Shown here piece after piece: positions 1-12,000 of a stretch of DNA of 64,000 nucleotides. The DNA lies in the NCBI GenBank assembly GCA_963942565.1, contig OZ012685.1:58378519-58442518 (forward strand). The letters are read 5' to 3'. Made by a program: the position numbers and the translations under genes. Source of the DNA: Maea johnstoni (Eukaryota; Annelida; Polychaeta; Spionida; Magelonidae). Numbering within the stretch: position 1 is the stretch's first letter; each line of letters starts with the position of its first letter. The notes below the pieces were generated by a model that saw only the letters and a program-made list of their open reading frames with translations, searched no databases and was not told the DNA's origin.

Positions 1-224
1 TTCCCAATGTCCATGTACAGACTATTGGTGGCCTTGATGTTTTCAAGTCCCAAAAAGTAGATTTAAGATGAAAAATATTTGTCTCGGAATTTGATACTAT
101 ATTGAATATGGGCACACTTTATTAAAAAAGCGTCATCTTTTTCGGCAGTAGATGTTGAGTATTGTTGTAGTAGAAGTTCCCTAGTGTCCATGTAGCGACT
201 ATTGGTGGGCTTGGTGTTTTGCAG
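1..224 (+). repeat. Direct duplication of the intron 3' end upstream of exon A
   Basis: Positions 1-47 and 176-224 are near copies (both run TTCCC..TGTCCATGTA..ACTATTGGTGG..TTG.TGTTTT). The second copy ends in the functional AG of exon A. The first ends in TTTTCAAG and no exon-like sequence follows it. This is a decayed duplication of a splice acceptor region. Confidence 0.6.
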
Positions 225-369
225 GAGTTGGTAGTGGCCCTGTCTGGGCTGGTGGTGCAGTTTGAGGCGCAGTTCGCGGCCAACGCCTACCGTTTCCTGG
301 AGGAGGAACAGAAACAGAACCGACAGCAGCGGGACCAGCCCTCTCTCACGCCCCCTGGTGTGGCCGCAG
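225..369 (+). CDS. RPTOR: RAPTOR alternative exon A
   Basis: Acceptor AG at 223-224 and a strong donor (CAG|GTGACT) at 370. A weaker donor at 358 keeps the same phase. It begins in phase 0 with [17 protein letters not shown] and ends one base into a codon. It aligns with the human helical-region segment ELVVALSHLVVQYESNF. About 20 of the first 31 residues match exon B downstream. It encodes the last helix pair before the phospho-linker, including an acidic LEEE stretch. The residues after that ([10 protein letters not shown]) differ from exon B. Confidence 0.85.
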
Positions 370-3300
370 GTGACTACCGCCCCCTCTCCCTCTCAGTGTC
401 CTCAGCAGTTTTTCTCGCTCTCTCTCTATCTTTCTAGCACGATTCTCCCCCTCCTCCCCCTACCTCCTTGGGAACAGGTGCTGCAGTCTCTACTGGTGGT
501 CCTCTCACATGTATCTCAACAACTTAAACCCATACACATAAGAAGTGCCCCAAGCATGACTGACAATTTTAGTGATATCTCTTGAGGTGTCTTGTACGGA
601 AATGGAAAAGAAACGTTTATCGGTATGTAAAATCAACTTTAAATAAAGAAATTTTGATCAAAGGAACATGATGAAAACTCACATCAAAACATTTTGGACT
701 TATGTTTTTACCTACTAAGTATGCATAGTTGTGTCAACCAACTGAAGACATATTTAATAAACAATTAATGTACCCCGTGAGAGGTAAAAGACTGTTTGAA
801 TACGTTTTTTGGAAAATAATTATGGAGAAATGCTAGTTGAAATATGACCAAATTCTGTCGTTCAACTGTTTCTGAATTCACACGCTATTCCAAGCCATCT
901 TCCAAGTATCTTGTTTGAGTTGATAATTTATAGGGGGCGCCCTGAGCTTGAATGGGTTAAAGGATGACAATGCCTATTGTTTAGATACAGTGATGCTGCT
1001 CTAGAGACCGTGGCCCTGTAAGGTGTGGTACTCGAACCTGCCCAAGCTACAGCAGCAGCGATACTGGCATTGTTGAGCTATCAACAATAAAGCAACAATG
1101 GGCTATACTGGCATTGTTGAGTGTCTTGGCTAATAACAATGAAACAACAATGGGTGATTGGCATGGAGTGTTTTTGCTTGCAGGAATTGGTGCTGGCCTT
1201 GTCGGGCCTAGCTCTGCAGTTTGAAATGCAGTTTTCGGCCGTGGCTTTCCAGTATTTGGAGGAGGAGAAGCAGCAGCAGCAGCATAGTCCCATAGTGGCG
1301 GCCATGGCTCCCGGTGGGTGGAGCTTAGTCAGCCATCATAGCGGCGGCGGTAGCAACACGCCCCCCGGTAATAGCACTGCTGCCGTGTACTACTGTACTA
1401 CAACCACCACAAGCTATCTCGCGCACACTCGCACACTACGGTGTAGAGGGGTCGAAGATAGATAAGGGATGTGCTAAGTACGGGGCGGGACTTATTGTGT
1501 CACATGGTTTTGATATCGCGTCTTTAGGAAAGTGAACAATCTTCACTCCTTTATCTCGCTTGGGCATCAGGCTTCTAGGTCACTTCCGTCCAATGACATG
1601 ACACAATAGGTTCCGCCCCTGTACTTAGCATGTCCCTTATGTAGCTTCGACCAAATAGAGGGAGGACCCCTGGCTCCACCTGGCGGTGAAATCGTATCAC
1701 TTTCAGTCCTCTCTCATGATAATTAAGTATAAAACTAGTGAACTTATTCTGAGAAAATTCATTGATTTCAACTCAATTTTTTTTGAAATCTTTGAAATGA
1801 TTATTTTGCATGAATACCTAGACCCAATGTATTTAAATCATGAAGCTCTTCAAATCTTAAATTCAAATATCAGTATTTCAAAGTTAAGAATATGCTGATC
1901 AAGGTTAAGACAGAAATACATCTGCACTTAAAGAAGGTTCTTTAGCGTAAGAAATATGGCAAACACATATACACATGTTTAAATTTGCGATAGGTAAGCA
2001 TCACTTTATTGCTGTGAAACACAAAGTTCAAAATGGGAGGGACCATTGTAAACTTACTACCTGCTCTGTCTCACCACTGCACAAGGTTTGGGCTGCTAAT
2101 CACACTATAAATGCTTGTGAGAAAGTTGCCAGTGACTAGTCTGGTTTCCTGAGGTGCTATGTAATACTGGCTAATCATGATTAAGCCAGTAATGTAAAAA
2201 AGTGCCACAAAATTGCATTCTATTTTGATTCTAAATCACTGAAATCACTTGATTCCATTGCATACTGCCCTAATTGGAAATATATTTTTTTCCTTACGGA
2301 TTACATTACATTGAAATGAAGGGGAAATTAGTATTAAAAATCCCCACTTAATTTCTTTTAATTATGAAAACGAAATGAGTATTACTGCTTAATTTGGAAT
2401 CTTGACATTACATGAATGAAGTTGTTAGGAGTTCAAATGTCTGCATTTTGTGGCTATTGTAAATATCTGGTATGTCCCAAGCCCTTGGTCTCATCAGCCT
2501 AAAAGTCTCTATTCAGGTGGAGCATGTGAACCACATATTGTACTGGACACTTCTATATTCTTACAGGTGTTATACATTATATTTATAAGAAATTACTATA
2601 GTACTTCACATATCTTTTAAGGAAGAAATGCAAAAATTCATTTTGAATAATTTATAGGCATTAGTTTCAGACATTCTATAGTTTTATTGAAAATTGGTTG
2701 ATTCTACATAATGGTTATTTATGTTCTCCTCTATAAAGCATGAGTGTTATTGATATCCTATCCATATACCATAATACATACCCATAGCTTTTATATTAAA
2801 ATTTCCAGCTAATTACAGTCCTTGTGCTTGCTAATCCATTTATGCTCAGTGTTCTCCTAGAAAAGTGTGATGCTTTGATAGATGGGGTAATTTTACCTAT
2901 TAAGAAAGCAATGATTTGAAATAACAGGGCTCGACGTTAAGGCTAGCCCCATAGCCCCGGGCTAGTTATTGAAAGTCAGGGCTAGTAAATTCTACCTGTG
3001 AGTAGCCCTGAGGGGCTAGATAGAATTAGAATATCAGCGCTTAAAAAAGTATGAAGCCCTCCTTTGGCTCTGCATTCGTGGATGATAATATAACTCAAGT
3101 TACCACAATACACTGTATTCTTTTCATGTTATCAACAGAGGCTAAGATATCAAAAGAGGTCACTATTTGAAAAGAGTTGTCATTAATATCAGGACTAGCA
3201 AAAATATTTCGGGGCTAGTTAAATTTTCGGTAACTAGCCCTGCTGGGCTTATGAAGTTTTTTCTTAATGTTGAGCCCTGAATAAGGAAGGAAAGTTGTAT

Positions 3301-5957
3301 ATGCATTCAATGTAAGGAAAATGTTAATCATATTACAGCATCATTTCTTTGAATATTCTCTTTTTACAAATTCCATATTTATTCTTTGGTTACTATGATA
3401 TTCATTTGACTTAAAGACAATATTTCATAGGTGAACTGTAAGCATGAGTTGGTTGGCAAAGAGTGTTCGATAATGTGATTACGGATGGATCCCTTTAAAC
3501 CTTCCAATGCTGAGACTACTTTCGTTGAAAGCACAAGGATGCAAAGATTTCTTGAAAGCCATCTAAACCCTGTCATGTTGGTATTTATTGCGAAGTTCTT
3601 GCTGAGTACTCTCAGATGAGTACCCATATGCCAGGGTTTCGGTCATTTTTGCATCATTTTGTATTGGACAAATTAGCCACCAGCAGTATAAGGGTTACAA
3701 AATTAAACGCTATGATACCGGTACTTTTTGAAATGATTCTAGTACCAGTACCGATACCTCTTAATGGTCTCCAATGCTAAGTTTACCAGTGAGTGGCTTT
3801 GAGCTGAGTGCGCCCTGCTTTGTTGTCTGTTCCAGCGGAGAGTTCCAACCTGCAGCTCCCCAGCACCCCCGGCATGAAGCACAGTAGCTCCCGCTCCAGC
3901 CTCAAAAGCCTCTTAGGATCACCCAGCACAGGTACACCTACCCTATAGTACTACCCCTCACTTCACGGCAGGGACACCCAAGAAAAGTGCTTTTCATGGA
4001 AAAATAGAGTAGAACCTGAAAATCGAAACCAAATATTGTAACTAAAGCTCATGTTTTTAACCATGAAGCATATGGAATTCAGTCTTTATAGAAATCTGTC
4101 TGCTCTAGGAAATCAAATTATTGGCAGCATTTTGTTATGCTCATACTTTTAAGAGAGTAATCAAATTAAAGCTTACCATTTATGTTTTTACAAGAAATAT
4201 ATAAAGAAAATATGTGTATTAAATTTGTTCAGTGGAACTTATTTCAGTCTTGAAGTTGACAAACATGTACTCAATTTAAAATAATGTGATTTCACATTCT
4301 CAGCAGGAATGAGTTGTGAAGGTTATGTCCCTATAAGAAATTTATTTCTCTTATTTAAGAAATGTGCTTTTTAGTCTTATTTTGTCTAGGGCTCTCCGCT
4401 GGAAGTGGGTTTACTCATTGCCACCAGTACATTGACTCCAGATGATTTCTATGAATGATACCACTTATGCTACTGATGGCTAATTTTGCCAATACAAAAC
4501 GACACAAAAAAGCTGAAAAATAACTAAAACCCTGACACATGGGTATTCACCTAATGGTACTCAGCGAGAGCTATCTAATGAGTACCAACATGACTGAGTT
4601 AAGATAGTTTTCAAAAATCTTTGCATCCGTGTGCTTAGGACAAAAGTAGCCTCAGCATTAAAAGGGTCAAGAAATATTTTTTTTCTGACTTAATTATGTC
4701 TAGTGCTATCCGCTGGAAGTGGGTCTATTCATTGATTCCATATGATTTCTGTGAATGATACTATACTATACCTCTACCCCTGTTCAGCAGGTGCTCCCCC
4801 GTCTCCCCTGATGAACTACAGCAGCAGCAACAGCCTGGACAGCCCGGTGGAGAACGTCAGCTTCCTGGAGAGTCTCAAGATGAAGCGCGTGGCCTCCAGC
4901 TCTGCCCTGTCTTCCATCGCCGGCCACTCCTACAACACAAACATCTTCACAAACGTCTGGAAGACGCTGCTACAGATGGTCACCGACCCCTGCAAGAACG
5001 TGGCCCTCATGGCCAGAGAGCTCGTCAATACAATAAAACTCAAGGTACCGTGGTGTGACCATTATGTGCTTGTCTAAGATAATAGTAATGATAATAATGA
5101 TGATGATGATGAGGATAATTATAATAATAATAATAAGGATACTACTATTAATGATAATGATAATGATGATGATAATAATATAATCTGGACTAAATGTTAG
5201 GAAATTTTCATCTCATTATTCAAGTCAACCATTGGAAATGATTAAAAGATCTTTTATAGATGGGTGGCCTAAACAGGTTCAGTGTAATTCAAATTTCTTA
5301 GGTGGTAATGTATTTGGGTTTTGTTGCCAGACTGACCAATTTACCCATTCATGAATATTGCAGTCAATGGCTGTCTTACTTATTGTATGTCATTGTATGT
5401 AGATCATCAGTTTTTTCAAGTTAAATAAAACAACTTTTGGGCAAATTTCACTGTATATAGATATTTCGATCATTCCATTTGTTTATCTAGATAGATGGGC
5501 AAATTTCACTGTATGTAGATATTTGATCATTACATTTATTTATCTAGATAGATGGGCAAATTTCACGTTATATAGATATTTCGATCATTACATTTGTTTT
5601 AATTAGATAGGTGGGCAAATTTCACCGTATATAGATATTTCGATCATTAAACTTGTTTATCTAGATCGAGTTGTCAAGTTGTGACCTGTGCTCGCTCTTG
5701 CTTTCAGGCCACACTGAGTGCGCGGCCGAAGAAGATGATCTCTTCCTCGTCATCCTCTACCTCATATTCAGCCCCCTCTAGTCCCTCCAACAGGCCCCCC
5801 ACCAACATACCCATCACTCACAGCAACACCACGTGAGTACTGCCTCCTCCTCAATATCACACAGTCAGAGCTTGGTAATCATGTTCTATAAACTTAAAGA
5901 TTCTCAGTTTATAAACTTTAAGATTCTTGTTTTTATGTGTGTATATATATATGTATA

Positions 5958-6054
<97 letters not shown>

Positions 6055-9000
6055 TTATATATTTATATTGGTAATTTGATATGCTTGATGTGCTGTATCA
6101 TTGTTTATACATGAATCATATCTTAATTGATGTCCTGGTGTTCCTATTAAAGCAAAACTTCTAAATCATTAACTTGAAACTGAACTCTTTAGAAATGATA
6201 TTTAGAATATATATTTGCTTGAAATTAACATATTTAGAAAATCCACAGCAAAATAGTGCATGTTTAAAAGCTTGCCGATTAACGACCAAACAACCTAGAA
6301 GCTGGAACACTCTCTGTCTTTGCATAGCCATCTTCATGGTCTTAGCCAGAAGGGCGTCTGGGCAACATTTGGACACACCAACCCCCAAAATCACCCCTCA
6401 GGACACCCAAATTTGTTGGGAATTAATTTTTCCACATCAGTATAATTCCCACGACATTGTATATTTATAGTATGCCTAGTTTTAACTAGTAAATACATGT
6501 TTGTTGTTGTTATCTCAGTATATTGTTGTCTCCCTTGAAAAAAAAGGATGCCCCAAAATTTTACAACTGTTAATTTTTGACACCCAGTTTCTAAATCCTG
6601 GCTTAGACCCTGCATAGGCAGCTTATCATTCATTTCTCTCTCTGTGTCTGTTTCAGTCAAGATCACACTCCTCCTCAGAACCAGCTTCACCTACCTCACG
6701 AGGTGGTGAGGCCAGTTGCCCTGAAGCCGGGCGACCAGACGCCCCCGCCACGCCCGCAGAACCCGGCGCCCCTCGGCAGCCAGTTCCCCTACTCCGCACA
6801 GTTCATGAGGTCACGCAAGATGTTCGACCGTGGACCCAATGTGGTGAGTGGCAAGATCTTGGTTATTCTTCCTGTAACGTCTAAAAAAGGTTTGTTTCCT
6901 ATAACCGGCCCCTTAAATCCCCACCCTAATTTTTTTTCGCCCTTCAAACTCCAAATGAACATAGAACATGCATGAATCACAGATCTTTTGAAAAAAAAAA
7001 ATAATACCAAAAAAATTAAATTACAAAATTACCTACCTACCTACCTACCTACCTACCTAGTGCACCCTATTCTTTTCGGACAGTTACAGGAAACAAACAA
7101 TTTCTATAGGCTTTATCTGTACATCAGGTCATTTTGGCACCAAAACTAAACTGCTGACAGTGTGAATCCAGGTCTGCCTGGTTATGGTTTGATTGATCTA
7201 TGACTTAACTCACAGTTGTATACATATAGATTTTATTGAATGACAATCGATTTATCTGCTTTTCTAAATATTGTCATCAAAATACAAATTTCTAATTGTT
7301 GCACATAATGGCAAATCAAAACCACTGTAAAAGTTGCTGCATGTACAGGATTGATTCAAATTAAAGCATCTTTTTATGAATAAGTTCTCTTACTGCAAAT
7401 TTGACTTATCTGTGAAAATATTATTATTAAATATGATAAGACCACATGGAATCCAATAACAACCTCATCTTTTCTCATATTTTTCCATAATTTTCCATAT
7501 TCATATTTGTCATTAACATTTTCATTATTTTAAATTCTCAATTATCTTTTCCCATTAGAATGATGATAAGGAGGAGGAGTCTGTGCCGTCGCCGCAGTCC
7601 CCCAAGGACCCCATCCTGCACACGAGCTTCTTTGACTGGAGCTGTAAGTACTTCACGCAATCCGTGATGCGCGTGCCGGACGAGCGCGACCCCGAGAGCG
7701 AGCACCACCACCAGAGGGAGTACCGCTTCATGAGGAACGCCTCCCTGCGCGGAGAGGCCAGGGAGGAACAGATGAGGGCAGGTGAGTTATTTGCAAGCCA
7801 ATACACAAGATATCAGTAATAGGGTTGGATTCTGTTAAGAGGGAGCGGTACAGGTACCGGTGTCATTTCAATGCGTACTGTATTGTACGGTTTTATTCAC
7901 TATAAGTACTCTTAACTATACCAACTACTGAGTAGTCATCATTTATTAGGATTCTAAACACACTATTCACAACAAAACTTAGCAGGTAATAATGCAATAA
8001 AGCACCATGAAAAGTACCATGAAAATAGTGTACCGTTTTATTTTGTACCGATACCGTACCATACAGTTTGGTTCTTATAGTTATCCATTCCTTATCAGAA
8101 AAGGGGCAAGAGAACAAGATGTATGTGTCGTGAAAAAAAAAAAAAAAATTAGAAAAAAAAAAAAAAAAAAAAAAAAAGATGTATGTGTGTGTCGTTGGTT
8201 GTCTGCCTGACTTCATACTGATGAAAAGCCATCAGTCTTCCTGGCTGCATCTCACCAACTATCCAACAGGACCGTAGCTCTTTTTACCATAGCCCAGGGA
8301 CTTAGCCGCCTATGCGTCCAGCGTGTTATTTGGACACGCAGAACACTGTTTTTTGACAGTTTGGACACCCAAAAGTTTATGTCAGAATTTGCTGAAGATG
8401 ACTTTTCTTAGAAGATAAACGATGAAGAAGCTGAAGTGTCACTTTTGTAAGACACACAAAGCAGTATCTGGCCTAAAAAAGCAAAATCTGTAAAGGTATA
8501 GGGTCTATCTTATTATTAGTATGTATTTTGTACCACACTTTGGACACACAAAAGTCTATGAAACCTCTATTTGGACACCCTGTTTCCAAATATCGGTTAA
8601 GACTCTGCCATAGCCCTGTCTCATAAAGCCTTTAGGAAGTGCTCCACTTACAACGGAGTTTGTTTTATAGGGTGGTTGAAGTTGCCAGGTTTCATTATAT
8701 ATGAATGTCTGAAGGAGATGAGGTATGTGTCCTGTGAGGATTATCAGATAAAATTCCTTGAAGGATTTTACTGTATGTGCGGAAATTTACTGTATGTATG
8801 TCCAGAATTCCTGTAAAAGATAAAATGTGTCGCCATCAATTTCATTTCTCTTGCAGGGTTCCCTTTTTATATGTTCAGAATGCCTATAGAAGATGATATA
8901 GATTCCACTGTATATAAGAAAAGCCTGTAGAAGATGACTTGTAACATGTCCAATAAGCATTATGAGAATCATCTCTCCCTTGCAGGTTTTGGGCGCCTAG

Positions 9001-12000
9001 ATGACCAGGTCTTCATAAACAAGAATCAGGGTCTGCCGACTGTGATCAAGTTCCACCCGTACGAGTCTAGCCTGGCGGTGGCGGACCGCGAGGGCGTGAG
9101 TCTGTGGGACTGGGAGCAGGGCACCAGGACCAACTACTTCCTCAACAGCAACCCCAAGCACACGCGCATCACATCCATGGACTTCATCAACCCGCACGAC
9201 GCCACCATGCTGCTCACCGGATCAGGTACTGTATATGGATTGCCAAAAGATTTCGCTTCACAGCCTTGCTGGAGGGTATTTGTGCTACTTAAAATTCACA
9301 CATTCGAGCACTCAAACTGATCCATACAAAAGCAGGATATTTATTTGGAGGATGCTTTTTGGCGCTATCATAGGAATGCAAAAGTAGCGAAAATTAAATG
9401 CCTGGAAAAATACCAGTTATACAGAAGGTTCTACACTATGAGGATATGCTGTATACTGTATTTATATTGTAACAGTTTAATTATTGTGTACTCAATGCTC
9501 CCCTTGAGTCCACAAACGGTGCACCTTCTTCTGGACATTCGATACCTACGCTGCTCTCACACTGACATGATAGCTTGCCATTCAACATCAGTATGCAAAT
9601 ATCAAACAGCATCATAAGCTGCTCCCTGCTGAGGGCATTATTTTATGTGGGCAAAATTAACATGATATACATTATAAACTGGAAAAAGGCAATCTTTAAT
9701 TTTTGAGTGTCAAAAGTTTGAGGTAGATGTTTGAGTTATTTAGATACTATTACACTCCTAGACGTCGCTATGCTGCTCATGGGATCAAGTGTGTATACCA
9801 CTATATATGGAAAAAGGGGACCATGAATCTTGGAGGGTCATAAGTTCGAAGTTAATGGCTAAATTTCAGATACCAATTCTATACATCTATGAACTTATAA
9901 AGAAAATACTAGGTATTTTCAAACAGTGTTCTATCATTCATAATAAATCAAAAAATGAGATTTTTTTTGTTGACTCATTTACAAATACCTATCCAAATGA
10001 CTTGGGTGTGATGGAGTGTGTTTTTCAAGGATTCGGATGTCCAAATGGTGCCCTGCTACATTACTTTACCCTTCCAACGCTGAGTCAACTTCCGTCTAAA
10101 GCACAAGGATGCGAAGATTTTTGAAAACCATATAAACCATGTCATGTTGGTATTCATCGGAAAGCTCTCGCTGAGTACTCTTAGATGAGTACCCACGTGC
10201 CAGGGTTTTAATCATTTTACAGTTTTTTTGCATCATTTTGTATTAGCCAAATTAGCCAGCAGCTTTAGGGTTAATATACATGCAGTAAATGTCTGTTTCC
10301 AGGTGTGTTTTCACTGTATTGTTGTTTGCTGTGCAGGTGATGGAGGAGTGAGGATCTACAATAACTATAAGGGAGAAGGTGGATCAGCACCTGAGATGGT
10401 CACCGCCTTCCAAGCTCTCTCGGACATGCTGCCTTCAAACAGAGGTAATACTCGCTCAACCGCCTTCAACTGAATATAGGGCCAATTTAAAGAAGATTGA
10501 ATTGATTGATTTAATAAGTAATTTTGCCTTTTCCTTATTTTATATTGTTGTATTATGAATGAATGGATCTTTGTTGGCTGCAATTTCTCATAGCAAAAAT
10601 TATCTTTTTATGAATAAGACAAGCATATTAGTAACATTTTTAGAAAATTGGATAGCATTAATTTAATTTTATCCCATACTTATTTCTTTTTCCAAAACAA
10701 ACTAACTGTAGGAGAGAAGCTTTGAACAATAGAAATAAAATGATAAAGGTAAAGTCACCAGTGGAAAATTCGCAGATAGTAGAAACAACAACTCAAATAA
10801 CTTCAAATAATTTTAAGTATCTAAGATATAGACCACAGTTATTAAGATTTAAACTTAAGATTTAAAGAGTAAGTATCATTCACTGCTGCTATGAAACATT
10901 CCCTTACTTCATTGTTGTTATTTAGGATCAGGACTTGTGATAGACTGGGAGCAGCAGTCAGGGACATTACTGGCCTCAGGAGACGTCCGCATCATACGAG
11001 TATGGGATACAGAGAAAGAACTTAAAGTACAGGTACGGCAATTCCCACTGTAATACATATAGTACCTACCAAATCTATGTACAATTGACCATACCATGAA
11101 TTATTGCAAATATTGGCCTCCCTATGAATATGGGCCACCATAATTATTTGACAAAATAATTAATGGGGAATCTAGGCCACCCTCGATCTATACATGGTTA
11201 CATTACACGAAATGTCGGCCACCCGGTGAACCTCAAATCTCGCAGTCTCCTATATAACAAGTGATTCTTTTAGATCGTTATTGCCTCAGCTGTCAATCCA
11301 CACTGATTACGGCTGCACATGCAACAGCCTGACTGCACATGGGGCTGTTCTTATCAGTGTGATTGACCGCAACACGTTAGCACGTGTGATAAATTGCCAC
11401 CGTTTGTTTACGCAGGTAGTGTAGATTTGAGTTTCATGTCTCTGGTTTACGCTGTAAAGATGGCCTTGATGTGCTTTAGAATTTTGAATAAAGTGAGTGA
11501 TTTTGATTAAATTACAAAGATAATATATCATCTAAGAAAGGGACGAAGTAGCTCAATTGGTTAGGTGTTGGACTAGTAATCAGTAGGTCGCTGGTTCCAT
11601 TCCCGGCCGGGGCATTTTGATCTGTCCTTGGGCAAGACAGTTTATTCCATATTGTCTCCAACCGTTCCACTTCCCTGCACATCCTGCCCCCCGATCCGTG
11701 AGCATAGCTTGTCTAGTATTGGAAATGAAGCTTTTATTAGAATATTGGACTGTTTCAAATACGATTGTGGACTGTTTAAAACATCACAAGTGTATGTATT
11801 ATTCCATTCCTAAATATAGCCATACCAGACTAGTTACTAATTTGACCATGAATGGCTAGAGGAATGAAGAAAAAAGTTTATCCCATTCCTTTAATTGCTT
11901 GTTTTGTTGCAGGACATTCCAACCGGAGCTGACAGTTGTGTAACGAGCCTGGCCCACGACTCTGGGGGCCGTAGTTTGCTGATCGCTGGCTGTGGTGACG

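Noticed and set aside
5833-6114. Reading frame of alternating Tyr and Ile
   Set aside because: Produced by the (TA)n microsatellite in a RAPTOR intron. The same applies to 24816-25049 on the minus strand.
11539-11612. tRNA-Thr gene
   Set aside because: The acceptor and anticodon stems do not pair and a SINE-type body follows, so it is scored as a SINE head.
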